A stretch of DNA of 64,000 nucleotides, taken from Bradyrhizobium erythrophlei. Its GTDB lineage: Bacteria > Pseudomonadota > Alphaproteobacteria > Rhizobiales > Xanthobacteraceae. The stretch covers positions 3,833,501 through 3,897,500 of the forward strand of contig FSRD01000001.1 in the NCBI GenBank assembly GCA_900129675.1, in the 5' to 3' direction. This document shows, one piece after another, positions 34,005 through 44,051 of the stretch (positions are counted from its first letter, which is position 1; the number at the start of each line of letters is the position of its first letter). Both the position numbers and the translations under genes were made by a program. The notes under the pieces were generated by a model. It saw only the letters and a list, made by a program, of their open reading frames with translations, did no database searches and was not told the origin of the DNA.

Positions 34005-34809
34005 GATCACTGGCGATCACCTGGCGCGCAGCGCCTATGTCTACGTGCGGCAATCCAGCATCGATCAGCTCTTGCACAATCCGGAGAGCCGACGACGCCA
34101 GTATGCGCTGACGACGCGCGCCTGCGCCCTCGGTTGGGATAACGCGATTGTCATCGATGACGATCTCGGCCGCTCGGGGGGCGGGACGGCGCGCCCGGGC
34201 TTCGAACGCCTGCTGGCGGCGATCTGCAGCGGCGACGCGGGCGCGGTGTTTGCCCTTGAGGCCTCGCGCCTGGCCCGTAACGGGCGCGATTGGCACACCC
34301 TTTTGGAGTTCTGCGCCCTGGTCGGCAGCCTGATTATCGATGAGGACGGGGTCTACGATCCGCGGCTCGTAAATGATCGCTTGCTGCTCGGCATGAAAGG
34401 CACTTTCAGCGAGCTCGAACTGTCGACGTTGCGGCAGCGCTCGCAAGAGGCTTTGCGCCTGAAGGCGGCGCGCGGCGATCTGCACACAACAGTCGCCATC
34501 GGCTATCGGCGCAGCGCCGATGACCGTCTGGAACAGGACCCGGACCTGCGTATCCGCGAAGTGCTGTCTCTGGTGTTCCGAAAGTTTCGAGAGATCAGCA
34601 GCGTGCGCCAGCTGGTCCTATGTCTGCGCCAGGAAGGAATCGACCTGCCAACCGCTGTGCACGGTCCGCAGGGGCGGACGGTGCGGTGGGGCCCGCCGCG
34701 CTACCATGCCGTCCATCGGCTGTTGACCAATCCGGTCTATGCCGGGGCCTATGTCTTCGGACGAACGATTTCACGCACGCGGGTCGAAGGCGGCCGTAAA
34801 GTCATCACC
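33997..34809 (+). pseudogene. Large serine recombinase, truncated after the N-terminal half
   Basis: Begins MTKITGDHLARSAYVYVRQS (candidate catalytic serine), with DDLGRSGGGTARPGFERLL, LEASRLARNGRDWHTLLEF and GMKGTFSELELSTLRQRSQE, then the recombinase domain up to YVFGRTISRTRVEGG and KVITHGV. At about 34808 the sequence changes to the sensor kinase in another frame. The zinc ribbon and C-terminus are lost, so it is probably inactive. Confidence 0.8.
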
Positions 34810-37800
34810 CACGGTGTCGCGCGCCGACGCGCACCTGCTTATCGGAAGACTGCTCGCGGCGCATACCCCTGCGGAAAAACGCGAAGAGGCTGTCTTCGAA
34901 ATCGTCAATCAGCTCAACCGCGGCACCGCCTTGATCACCTCACCAGACGAGCGTGAGCAGTTGGCCGAGTTCAACCTGCTCGCAGGCCGGCGCGCCAAGG
35001 CCAGTACCGCCTACGCCTCCGCGCTCACTTATCTCAGCGCCGGTGCGGCCCTGTTGCCGGAAGACTCGTGGGAGCATCGGCACGAGCTCACCTTTGCGCT
35101 AGAGCTAAACCGGGCCGAATGCGAGTTCCTCACCGGCGCGCTGGCGGAAGCAGAACAGCGCCTGGCGGCGCTGTCGGCGCGCGCCGCAACGACAGTCGAA
35201 CGCGCCAGCGTCGCCTGCCTGCGGGCGGATCTGTACACGACCCTCGATCAGGGCAGCCGCGCGATCGCCGTCGGTCTCGACTATCTCAGGCATCTCGGCA
35301 TCGACTGGTCGCCGCACCCGACGGAAGACGAGGCGCGACACGAATACGAGCGGATCTGCTCGCAGCTCGGCGACCGCGCGATCGAGGCTCTAATCGACCT
35401 GCCCTTGATGAGCGACGCGGCCTCGCTCGCCACTCTGGATGTTCTGACCAAGCTCGGGCCGCCTGCCTGGCATACGGATACGAACCTACTTTCCCTGGTC
35501 ATCTGTCGGGCAGTCAATCTCAGCCTCGAGGGCGGCAACTGTGACGGCTCGTGCTTCGCCTATGTAGTGCTTGGCTTACTCGCCGGACCGCGCTTCGGCG
35601 ACTACCAGGCCGGATTTCGATTCGGCCGGCTCGGCTATGAACTGGTCGAACAGCGCGGGCTGAAGCGCTTCCAGGCCAGGATCTATCTGAACTTTGGAAG
35701 TATAGTCACGCCCTGGACGAGACATGTCCGGGCAGGCCGCGATTTGCTGCGTCGGGGATTCGAGGCTGCAAACAGGATCGGTGACCTCACTTTTGCGGCG
35801 TACTGCTGCAGCCACCTGAACACGAACCTTCTTGCGGCGGGCGATCCACTCGATGAGGTGCAAGGCGAAGCCGAGCTTGGTCTCGCGTTTGCGCAGAAGA
35901 TGCGGTTCGGTCTTGCCATTGACTCCATCGCCGCACAGCTCGGGCTCATTCGGACGCTGCGCGGCTCGACGCCGAATTTCGGCTGTTTTGACGATGAGCA
36001 GTTTGACGAGCTTCGGATGGAGCGTCGTTTCTCCAGTAACCCGGATCTGGCGCTAGCCGAGGGCTGGTACTGGGTCCGCAAGCTGCAGGCGCGCTTTTTT
36101 GCCGGCGACTATACGTCGGCCATTGAGGCCTCATCGCGGGCGCATCGGCTGCTGTGGACATCGCCGTCGATGTTCGAAACGGCAGAGTATCACTTCTACG
36201 GTGCACTCTCCCAAGCGGCATCCTGCGAGTCAGCAGCGGCCGGCCAGCTGCAGCAGCATGTCGACGCATTGGCTGCCCACCACCGGCAGCTCCAGCTCTG
36301 GGCGGCGAATTGCCCGGAGAATTTCGAGAACCGCGCCGCGCTGGTCAGCGCCGAGATCGCGCGGATCGAAGGCCGGGAGCTCGATGCCGAGCGCCTCTAC
36401 GAACAGGCCATCCGCTCGGCCCGCGCCAACGGCTTTATCCACAATGAGGCGCTCGCCAATGAGCTCGCTTCCTGCTTCTACGCGGCGCGTGGCTTCGAGA
36501 AGATAGCCCGCGTGTATTTGCAGGACGCCCGCCACGGCTATCTGCGTTGGGGAGCCGATGGCAAGGTGCGGCAACTCGAACAGCTTCATCCCCATCTCCG
36601 CGACACACCAGTCCCCGCATCTCCCACCGCTACCATTGGCGCGCCGGTCGACCGGCTGGATGTCGGGACGGTGCTCAAGGCCGCGCAGGTGGTGTCCGGT
36701 GAGATCGTCCTCGGTGAGCTCATCAAGACGCTGCTGCGGATCGCGGTCGAGCATGCCGGCGCCGAGCGCGGCCTGCTCATCCTGTTCCCGGACGACGAGC
36801 CACGGATCGCGGCGGAAGCGACGACCGGCCGCGGCCAGGTGGAGGTCACGCTGCGCCAGACGGCCGCCTCACCAGCCGAGCTTCCCGAATCCGTGCTCCA
36901 CACCGTGATCCGGACGCGGGAGAGCGTGATCCTTGATGACGCCTCGGCGCGGAATCCGTTCCCGGCAGATGAGTACATCTGCCAGAAGCGTGCCCGGTCG
37001 GTGCTCTGTCTGCCCCTGGTGAAGCAGGCCAAGCTGATCGGGGTGCTCTATCTCGAGAACAACCTGGCACCGCACGTGTTCACGCCCTCCCGGATCTCGG
37101 TGCTGGAATTGCTGGCATCTCAAGCAGCGATCTCGCTGGAGAACGCCCATCTGTACAACGATCTGCAGGAAAGGCAGGCCAGGATCCGCCGCCTGGTCGA
37201 CTCGAACATCATCGGGATCGTGTTCTGGGATTTTCAGGGCCGGATCCTCGAAGCCAACGAAGCCTTTCTCGACATGTTGGGCTACAGCCGTGAAGAGCTT
37301 GTCTCAGGTGGGATAGGGTGGGCGGAGCTGACACCCGCCGAGTGGGCCCCCGCCGACCAAGATGCGTTGGCCGAGATAAGCGCGACCGGGAGCTGCAAGC
37401 CGTTCGAGAAAGAATATTCCCACAAGGACGGCAGCCGCGTGCCGATTCTGATCGCCGGCGCGCGTTTCGAGTGGAAACAAGACGAGGGGGTTGCCTTTGT
37501 CCTCGACATGACCGACCGCAAGCGGGCAGAAGAGAAGCTGCGCGCGAGCGAACAGCGCCTGCTCGACGCCCAAATGACGCTCGCGCACGTCAATCGTGTC
37601 ACCACGATGGGGCAACTGGCGGCCTCGATCGCCCATGAAGTGAACCAGCCGCTCGCCGCCGTCGTCGCCAACGCCGAGGCCTGTCTGCGCTGGCTCGACC
37701 GCGAAACTCCCGACCTGGACGCAGTGCGCCGCTCGGTGGAATGGGTAATAGACGACGGCGTTCGGACGAGCGAGGTGATCCGACGCGTCCGGGCGCTCGC

Positions 37801-38290
37801 GAACAAGACCGACATTGAGAAGGTGCCGCTCGACGTCAATGACGTCGTCCGGGAGGTCACCGCCCTGGTGCAGCAGGAGTTGATCAGTCACCGCGTATCG
37901 TTGCGAACAGAGCTCGCACCTACTCTACCCATGATCCTGGGTGATCGGGTCCAATTGCAGCAGGTGATTATCAACCTGGCGATGAATGGCATTGAAGCAA
38001 TGCAATCGGTCATGGATCGGCCGCGCGAGCTGGTGATCCGATCCCGCCAGGACGAGACGCAACAAGTGCTCGTAAGTGTGACGGATTGCGGCGTCGGGAT
38101 CTCCGCCGAAAACGAGAACCGGCTGTTCGACGCCTTCTTCACCACCAAATCCAGCGGCATGGGTATGGGACTTTCGATCTGCCGTTCGATCATCGAGACC
38201 CACGGTGGCCGGCTATGGGCCACTGCAAACGTACCCCACGGTGCCACGTTTCAGCTTACCCTGCCGGTGAGCGCAGACATTGCCTCGTGA
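34739..38290 (+). CDS. Large GAF/PAS sensor histidine kinase, N-terminus replaced by recombinase sequence
   Basis: The frame is open from 34739, but native sequence begins near 34810 (ADAHLLIGRLLAAHTPAEKR). From there come a helical TPR-like region (residues 30-640), a GAF domain (about 655-810, RGLLILFPDDEPRIAAEATT), a PAS domain (about 820-930, IIGIVFWDFQGRILEANEAF), the phospho-acceptor HisKA (SIAHEVNQPLAAVVANAEA) and an HATPase (NLAMNGIEAM, DCGVGIS, GMGMGLSICRSIIE). This is the C-terminal two thirds of the Ser/Thr kinase-AAA-sensor kinase fusion family (about 1800 aa); the kinase and AAA parts are gone. No promoter or native start remains. It is probably a pseudogene, although the kinase half is intact. 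Confidence 0.8.
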   Translation: MPGPMSSDERFHARGSKAAVKSSPTVSRADAHLLIGRLLAAHTPAEKREEAVFEIVNQLNRGTALITSPDEREQLAEFNLLAGRRAKASTAYASALTYLSAGAALLPEDSWEHRHELTFALELNRAECEFLTGALAEAEQRLAALSARAATTVERASVACLRADLYTTLDQGSRAIAVGLDYLRHLGIDWSPHPTEDEARHEYERICSQLGDRAIEALIDLPLMSDAASLATLDVLTKLGPPAWHTDTNLLSLVICRAVNLSLEGGNCDGSCFAYVVLGLLAGPRFGDYQAGFRFGRLGYELVEQRGLKRFQARIYLNFGSIVTPWTRHVRAGRDLLRRGFEAANRIGDLTFAAYCCSHLNTNLLAAGDPLDEVQGEAELGLAFAQKMRFGLAIDSIAAQLGLIRTLRGSTPNFGCFDDEQFDELRMERRFSSNPDLALAEGWYWVRKLQARFFAGDYTSAIEASSRAHRLLWTSPSMFETAEYHFYGALSQAASCESAAAGQLQQHVDALAAHHRQLQLWAANCPENFENRAALVSAEIARIEGRELDAERLYEQAIRSARANGFIHNEALANELASCFYAARGFEKIARVYLQDARHGYLRWGADGKVRQLEQLHPHLRDTPVPASPTATIGAPVDRLDVGTVLKAAQVVSGEIVLGELIKTLLRIAVEHAGAERGLLILFPDDEPRIAAEATTGRGQVEVTLRQTAASPAELPESVLHTVIRTRESVILDDASARNPFPADEYICQKRARSVLCLPLVKQAKLIGVLYLENNLAPHVFTPSRISVLELLASQAAISLENAHLYNDLQERQARIRRLVDSNIIGIVFWDFQGRILEANEAFLDMLGYSREELVSGGIGWAELTPAEWAPADQDALAEISATGSCKPFEKEYSHKDGSRVPILIAGARFEWKQDEGVAFVLDMTDRKRAEEKLRASEQRLLDAQMTLAHVNRVTTMGQLAASIAHEVNQPLAAVVANAEACLRWLDRETPDLDAVRRSVEWVIDDGVRTSEVIRRVRALANKTDIEKVPLDVNDVVREVTALVQQELISHRVSLRTELAPTLPMILGDRVQLQQVIINLAMNGIEAMQSVMDRPRELVIRSRQDETQQVLVSVTDCGVGISAENENRLFDAFFTTKSSGMGMGLSICRSIIETHGGRLWATANVPHGATFQLTLPVSADIAS

Positions 38291-38558
38291 GATCACGCCC
38301 ATGAGCCTTCCAAGAAGGCCATCTCTGGGTCATTTTCGGCTCGCGAGGCCTCCAGGACCGCTTTGCCCGTGAACTGGCAAGGTTACTTCGACCTGTTAGG
38401 TCAGACAACCTGCACTCCGACTGGAGGGGTGGCCGTCGGTTACGTTCAGCCCGCATGTCCGTTCAGGGTCCCCATTTCGGACATCAGCGCGGTTGCCCTG
38501 AAACGGTAGCGCGACGCGGCCAGGCTCGTGCCGGACCCGACCGCGTCGGTGTTATGTA

Positions 38559-40013
38559 TCAGGTCTCGCCGCCGGCGAAGATATCCTTCTTGATGACCGC
38601 GTGAACGCCCCAATTTCCATCAACCACCTGGGTGATCCCGAAGTCGACGCCAACCGTAATTAAAGAGATCGCCTCATCTTCGGTCAGCTTCTTGGTCGTC
38701 ATCAAAAATCTGCGCATCTTGCGGAACGCATCGCGCAAAGCAAGATCAACCGACGATTTCGAGTAAATGTCCGACTGCGCCTTGTCCCCTAATTCGCTGA
38801 GATAATTGGCGAAGCTGAAGCCGTGCACCAGCCACTCGTCCTTGGTTTCCAGCATCGGATAGTCGAGGGCTTCGAGAGCGGTACCGACGAGATCGGCTTT
38901 CTTGTGCAGGATGATCTGAAAGGTGCCGTTCAGCGAGCATTCGATTGCCGTACCGCACAGCTCGGAATCTCCCTGCGAAGCGTGCGAGTCGCCAACCGAT
39001 AAAAGGCCGCCTTCGACCGCAACCGGATAATACATCGTGGCGCCCTTGCCGATCCGCCAATTATCGATGTTGCCACCTGTATAGCTCGGCGGAATCGAGT
39101 CGACGATATCGGCTTCCTTGGGCGCCAAGCCTATTACGCCGAAATGCGGACGTATCGGAATGCGCACATTCTTCAGGATTCCGTGGTTCTCCTTGATCGT
39201 GGTGTGATCGACTGGAACGCCAGGATAGTCGATGGTTTTATGCACTACGCCGGAAGGGTCGGTCTGCGGAGTCCATCTGAAATTATACACCGCTTTCGCC
39301 CAGTTGCGTTCGCCGGTGGCGTCGACCTCGTAGATCGTGACCACTTCGCGCGGCTTAGGCTCGGTGAGCAAGTCCTTATAGTGAAAGCCCCACCATGCGG
39401 CCGCGTTGCTGCCGAAAGCCTTTCCGGGATATTGCGGATTGGCGCAAGGCCGGGGTGCGACGTCGATAATGCGCAACTCGATCACGTCACCCTCCTGGGC
39501 GCCGCGTACGTAGACCGGGCCAGTGCAGATGTGCACGCCAAGGCCTTCGCCGGCGCCACGCCCGAACAGCGAGGCATCCATCGGTCCAGCGCCGCGCCGG
39601 TTTACGCCCTTCTTTTCCTTGGTCCACAGGAACACGCTTTCGGTGCCGGGATCGCCCTTCACCATGCGCTCGGCGTCGTCATTGGCATGGTGGGTTAATG
39701 CCTCAATGGTGATGAAGTCGCCAGAATCGATCTCGACCTGCGGTTTCAGCTTCTTGCTGAAATAGCCCCAATGCACTGTGTCGGCATTCGCGGGCAAATG
39801 GTGATAGGACCGCTTGGCCGGTTGGTTCTTCTCGGCGGCAGCCGCCATCTGCGGCGTCACCAGAGAAATGCCGCCCGCGGTCATCGCCGCCGCGCCCCCG
39901 GCCGCGGCGAAGCTCGACCTCAAGAACGACCGGCGTTCCCGATCGAGCGTTTCCTTGAACTTACGGTGGTGCAATTCGAATTCCGGACAGTTCTTGTCGT
40001 CACCCGCGCACAT
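38559..40013 (-). CDS. Tat-exported acetamidase/formamidase-family protein
   Basis: 484 aa from the ATG at 40013, with AGGAGAG 6 bases upstream; the in-frame ATG at 40040 has none. A twin-arginine motif (RRSFLRSSFAAAGG) leads a Tat signal peptide of about 55 residues. The FmdA/AmdA fold follows, with DTVHWGYFSKKLKPQVEID, GVHICTGPVYVRGAQEGDVI, IPIRPHFGVIGLAP and VGDSHASQGDSELCG. Members hydrolyse formamide or short amides, but export to the periplasm is atypical, so the substrate may differ. A second, shorter family member is at 55359. Confidence 0.85.
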   Translation of the reverse strand: MCAGDDKNCPEFELHHRKFKETLDRERRSFLRSSFAAAGGAAAMTAGGISLVTPQMAAAAEKNQPAKRSYHHLPANADTVHWGYFSKKLKPQVEIDSGDFITIEALTHHANDDAERMVKGDPGTESVFLWTKEKKGVNRRGAGPMDASLFGRGAGEGLGVHICTGPVYVRGAQEGDVIELRIIDVAPRPCANPQYPGKAFGSNAAAWWGFHYKDLLTEPKPREVVTIYEVDATGERNWAKAVYNFRWTPQTDPSGVVHKTIDYPGVPVDHTTIKENHGILKNVRIPIRPHFGVIGLAPKEADIVDSIPPSYTGGNIDNWRIGKGATMYYPVAVEGGLLSVGDSHASQGDSELCGTAIECSLNGTFQIILHKKADLVGTALEALDYPMLETKDEWLVHGFSFANYLSELGDKAQSDIYSKSSVDLALRDAFRKMRRFLMTTKKLTEDEAISLITVGVDFGITQVVDGNWGVHAVIKKDIFAGGET

Positions 40014-40290
40014 AGTATCTCTCCTGGTTTGAACATGCATTTTAGGCGCACGCCTGATTCGATCTCAGTTCATCGTAACAGTCAAATTTGCACGTTGACT
40101 GTTGGACGGCGAAATGCAGTTTCACGAACGTCACCACCCTAACTAGCCAAGGGCTCCGCCCTTGATATCCCTTGCGTCTGAGCCTGACGAGGGGGCCATG
40201 GACGATTGCGCAAAATCAAGGGGAGCTATGGTTGAGGGGCAGAGATAACCGCTACGATCCCGTTGCTTGCACTGCAACTGGGAGGCGGCC

Positions 40291-41910
40291 TTGAACTCCT
40301 TCTACGAGCACCACGAGGACAGCATCCATTGGCATTATCGTTGTTTCGACCGCATTCTGCTGAATGGGCTGATTCAACCGTTCCAGCAGCCCGAGCGGGT
40401 GGTCGGCTTTTTCAACACGTATCGCCAGCTATACCCAGTGACGCGGTACACCCTGCGCGACATCGCCGACCAATTTCAGCGCTGGGTGACGGAGCGAGCC
40501 GAAAAGCGCAGCATCCCAATTGTCGAAGCACCGAAGGGCCGTCGTGACGAATTCGTCGACCCGTATTTCGAACGGGCCAAGCCCGACGCAATCGCGGTCA
40601 TCCTCAAAGCGCGAGAACCGGCGCGCATCATGACTGCCATCGGCGACAAGGTCGCTAACCGATGGCACCTCCAGTTCGCGCAACGCTGGGTCATTCAATA
40701 CAATTTTTATATCAATGACCGGAACTGGGGACGAATGTTCGTGCGCGTCTGCCCGTACCTGCCATTCTCCGCCCGTCTCTGCCTCAATCAGCACCATTGG
40801 CTGGCCAACCGCATGCGCGAGCAAGGCATCGGATTCAAGCAAACCGCCAATGCCTTCCTGAAATGCGTAGCTCCCGATCGCTTGCAAGAGCTCGCCAACT
40901 CGCTCACCCCTCGGGATCTGGTGAGCTGCGGCCAAAAGTGGCTGGCGCACCTCACGCCGTTCTTCACCGCAAGAGAGCGAGAGCATGCGGGTTGCCAGCA
41001 CCGGCTATTCTTCTCGCAAGTCGAGTACTGCGACAACCTCATCTTCCGTCGTCGTGCGGCACTGGATAATCTCGGCCAACGCCTGCTCGATGCCAATCGA
41101 ACAATCGGGCAGCCGAACAAGATCACCGTGATCTTCGGGCGCAAGGTCAGCAAGCAATATCGGGGCAAGCTGCAAACCGAGATCGAGGACATGAACCTGC
41201 CAAACCCGGTGATTCGCAGCCACTATGGCAACGGCTTCATCAAGCAGTACGTTCGCGACCACCTCATCCTGCGGACGGAGGCCGCGAGCAACAACGTCAA
41301 CGATTACGGCGTCAAGAAAGCCGTCGAAAATCTACCCGTCCTCCAAAAATCGCTATCGGCGATCAACGATAATTACCTCAATGTCCAGCAGGACATCCTG
41401 GAGACCTTTGTCGATCGCGGCCAGTTGCGAAAGCTCGCGGAACCGACCATCACATCGACAGGAAAGCGCATTCCTGGCCTCAAGCTCGATCATCCTCGGC
41501 AACTGGCACTGATGCATGCGCTCGTACGCTTCGCGCACGTCGCAGCCGGCAATAGCTTCACCACCGCTGAAATCCATCCCGCCGTCATCGCAGCGCTCGG
41601 CTGCGCCCCCGAAAGCTACACGCTCGCCTCGCTTCGCTATGATCTATCGAAACTCCGCGCCAAAGGCCTCGTCGCCAAGCTCCCGAATTCGCGACGCTAT
41701 CAACTCCTCTCGCAGGGGTACTCGATCTGCCTCGTCTTCCTGAAGCTCTTTGAACGCGTCTATGCCCCACTCACGGCAGGTCTTCTCAGCCCTATCAAAG
41801 CAGATACCCGGCTCGAATCCCAAAGGCGATCTCAACTCGATCGCCTATACCAGCGTGTCATCGACGATCTCGAGACCCTCCTCCGAGCGGTCGGCCTAAA
41901 AGCGGCGTGA
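40291..41910 (+). CDS. Conserved protein of unknown function, 539 aa
   Basis: The start chosen is the TTG at 40291 (MNSFYEHHEDSIHWHYRCFD), because GGGAGG lies 6 bases upstream; an ATG at 40267 is possible. No transposase triad, walker motif or membrane segment is visible. The C-terminal 130 residues (LRYDLSKLRAKGLVAKLPNS-RRYQL) look like a winged helix that could bind DNA. Repeated motifs include HYRCFDRILLNGLIQPFQQP, HLQFAQRWVIQYNFYIND and RSHYGNGFIKQYVRDH. I recall the family as common in proteobacterial mobile regions but never characterised. It is intact and followed at once by an IS. Confidence 0.65.
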   Translation: MNSFYEHHEDSIHWHYRCFDRILLNGLIQPFQQPERVVGFFNTYRQLYPVTRYTLRDIADQFQRWVTERAEKRSIPIVEAPKGRRDEFVDPYFERAKPDAIAVILKAREPARIMTAIGDKVANRWHLQFAQRWVIQYNFYINDRNWGRMFVRVCPYLPFSARLCLNQHHWLANRMREQGIGFKQTANAFLKCVAPDRLQELANSLTPRDLVSCGQKWLAHLTPFFTAREREHAGCQHRLFFSQVEYCDNLIFRRRAALDNLGQRLLDANRTIGQPNKITVIFGRKVSKQYRGKLQTEIEDMNLPNPVIRSHYGNGFIKQYVRDHLILRTEAASNNVNDYGVKKAVENLPVLQKSLSAINDNYLNVQQDILETFVDRGQLRKLAEPTITSTGKRIPGLKLDHPRQLALMHALVRFAHVAAGNSFTTAEIHPAVIAALGCAPESYTLASLRYDLSKLRAKGLVAKLPNSRRYQLLSQGYSICLVFLKLFERVYAPLTAGLLSPIKADTRLESQRRSQLDRLYQRVIDDLETLLRAVGLKAA

Positions 41911-41918
41911 CTCCAACC

Positions 41919-42300
41919 TGTGCCTGTCGTAAATCAAATCCGAACATATTGGTGGTGCAGCCCGCCCAGGACCGGGCGGCAAAGAATGGTCCCGGCCAGT
42001 TTGACGGCGCGCGAGACCGGCGCATCCTTCTCCAAAGATAAATGCGTCCTTATCTCGTTGTGATATTTCATGTACGACAGCAGTACATGACGGAGGTGTC
42101 GCTCGCCGAACACAACAACGTGGTCAAGGCACTCCCGTCGGATCGAACCGATCAGCCGTTCGGCATATCCGTTTTGCCATGGGGAGTGCGGCGATGTCGG
42201 CCGGTCACGAATGCCCATTAATCGAAGTCTTCGGATGAAGGCCTCACCATAGGTGTCCCTGTCGGAAACTAATCCGGCTGGCAAGTGAGGCCGAATCGCG
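41919..42300 (-). mobile_element. 3' portion of an integrase-core IS, minus strand (TGTGCCTGTCGTAAAT end)
   Basis: Starts with the IS right end TGTGCCTGTCGTAAAT at 41919-41934 and encodes the C-terminal 116 aa of the transposase on the minus strand (LVSDRDTYGEAFIRRLRLMG, SPWQNGYAERLIGSIRRE, GGLHHQYVRI). The 5' two thirds are missing. It meets copy B head-to-head near 42300. Confidence 0.75.
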
Positions 42301-42304
42301 CAAT

Positions 42305-43346
42305 GTTTCTGGCTTATGAGAGAAGCTTGCAGCCTGGTCTGGTCGGTGCTGGTCCTATTGTTCCAGTCGCGGGCCTCGTTGGGAGCTGAGATCCTGGTCC
42401 TTCGTCATCAGCTTAACATCCAGCGACGGCACCTGCCAAAGAGACTGACTTTGAGTGCCATGGATCGCCTGATCTTTGTTGGGCTGTCTCGTTTGGCGCC
42501 AGTACCCTCAATGCGCTGACGATTGTGAAGCCGGAGACTGTCGTCCGTTGGCATCGTGCCGGGTTCAGATCGTACTGGCGCTGGAAATCACGACCTTGTT
42601 CCGGCCGACCGACGGTTGCGGTCGAAATACGACGGCTGATCCGCGAGATGAGCATTGCCAATCCGCTGTGGGGGGCGCCGCGGATTCATGGAGAGTTGCT
42701 CAAGCTCGGTATCGAGATCGGCCAGACCAGCGTCGCCAAATACATGGTCAGGCGGAGACACCCGCCGTCGCAAGGCTGGAGAACCTTTATCCGCAATCAC
42801 GCTGATGGGATCGCTGCGATGGATATGTTCGTCGTGCCGACAATCTCGTTTCGCCTGCTCTATGGATTGCTGATCATGGGGCACGGCCGGCGACATATTC
42901 TGTGGTTTGGCGTCACAGCGCATCCAACCGCAGAATGGATCGCAAATCAGGTCACGGAAGCATGCGGGTGGGAACAGGCTCCTTGCTATCTCATTCGTGA
43001 CCGGGACGGGGCCTATGGTGAAGTCTTTATCCGCAGACTCCGATCGATAGGCATTCGCGACCGGCCAACATCGCCGCGTTCCCCGTGGCAGAACGCATAT
43101 GCCGAAAGGCTGATCGGTTCGATCCGACGGGAATGCGTTGACCACGTCATTGTATTCAGCGAACGCCACCTCCGTCACTTACTGCTCTGTTACATGAAAT
43201 ATTACAATGGGACGCGCACGCATCTATCCCTGGAGAAAGATGCACCGGTCTCACGCGCCGTCGATCGCGCCGGGCACATTCTTTGTCGCCCAATCTTAGG
43301 CGGACTCCACCACCGATACGCCCGGATTTAATTTACGACAGGCACA
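42305..43346 (+). mobile_element. Integrase-core IS, plus strand, left end lost
   Basis: Right end ATTTACGACAGGCACA at 43331-43346, the exact inverse of 41919-41934. Carries the frameshifted transposase at 42316-43331. The left inverted repeat is absent because the truncated minus-strand copy abuts it. Confidence 0.7.
42316..43331 (+). pseudogene. Integrase-core (rve) transposase with one frameshift
   Basis: The N-terminal frame (MREACSLVWSVLVLLFQSRA, LGAEILVLRHQLNIQRRHLP) runs to 42519. The rest continues in the next frame from about 42500 (STLNALTIVKPETVVRWHRA) to the stop at 43331. One base seems missing after GGCGCC near 42500. DDE residues are present (AAMDMFVVPT, LIRDRDGAYG, AYAERLIGS). 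Some IS3-like elements frameshift on purpose, but no slippery run is seen here, so it is read as a mutation. Confidence 0.8.
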
Positions 43347-43355
43347 GGCCTTTTT

Positions 43356-43490
43356 TCAGACGTCCAGTCGTAAAAAAGTTTGAAGTTCTCTCCAGTTTTC
43401 GTCAGTTAGGTCGTTGGCTTCGCTGGCCAACTGATAAAGCATCTCAGCGGCCCGCCCGTTTCGCGGATCATTTGAGAATTTTATCTGCAT
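43356..43490 (-). CDS. Small hypothetical protein
   Basis: 44 aa: MQIKFSNDPRNGRAAEMLYQ, then LASEANDLTDENWRELQTFL and RLDV. Its ATG lies inside the end of the upstream gene (stop at 43481), indicating translational coupling. It looks like a complete acidic helical protein of a type frequent in Bradyrhizobium. Function unknown. Confidence 0.5.
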   Translation of the reverse strand: MQIKFSNDPRNGRAAEMLYQLASEANDLTDENWRELQTFLRLDV

Positions 43491-43738
43491 CTCACGCCGC
43501 CAAGCGGCGGGACGTCGAAGGCCGGCACTAAGGTCAAGGGCTGCGCTTTAGTATCATCCGCTTTGCGCGCCTTGCTTTCGGCATTGCTGATGACGCTGTC
43601 GGCCTCTTCCATCTTATCAACCAAGAAGGCCCATGCCTGAGCGGCCGACATGAGGCTTTTGCGGTGCCGGGGATCGGGCTCTGCTAGCTCAGCTTTTTCT
43701 TTGGCCTTCGCGCGGCATTGGGCGGGTGTAGGAAGCAT
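43481..43738 (-). CDS. Small hypothetical protein
   Basis: 85 aa: MLPTPAQCRAKAKEKAELAE, then PDPRHRKSLMSAAQAWAFLV, helical and charged. The pattern C-xxA-E-A followed by R-SLMSAAQAWA-LV is a common rhizobial hypothetical protein. It overlaps the next minus gene by 10 bases. Function unknown. Confidence 0.5.
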   Translation of the reverse strand: MLPTPAQCRAKAKEKAELAEPDPRHRKSLMSAAQAWAFLVDKMEEADSVISNAESKARKADDTKAQPLTLVPAFDVPPLGGVRCR

Positions 43739-43744
43739 AAGGCC

Positions 43745-43921
43745 CTACTTCTCTGCTTCGCCCAGCAGATTGCCAGTCGAACTGTTGATGAAATGCAGCT
43801 TGGTGCAAGCTTGACAGAGCACGGGTACATAGGCGTCTTTTGCATCATCTGTGGTGTCCGCCAGCCAGTGCTGCACATTCATGCTGGTTTGGGGACATTT
43901 GAATACGATGTGGCGGCCCAT
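43745..43921 (-). CDS. Small hypothetical protein with cysteine pair
   Basis: 58 aa from the ATG at 43921 (MGRHIVFKCPQTSMNVQHWL), with CPQT in the first half and VLCQACTKLHFINSSTGNLL in the second. The single C-QT and the CxxC look like a split zinc knuckle. An upstream in-frame start (43987) is possible. A short protein type seen often in Bradyrhizobium. Confidence 0.5.
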   Translation of the reverse strand: MGRHIVFKCPQTSMNVQHWLADTTDDAKDAYVPVLCQACTKLHFINSSTGNLLGEAEK

Positions 43922-44051
43922 GCCGGGTAGTATGATGATGCCCGTCGGACGCCGAAGTATCGGATGTTTACGTAGGTCTTCGGACATCACCCACTTGCGG
44001 ACAGTGATCGCCCGCTGCAGCCGAGCCAGCCTCAATCGTAGCAGTCATCGG

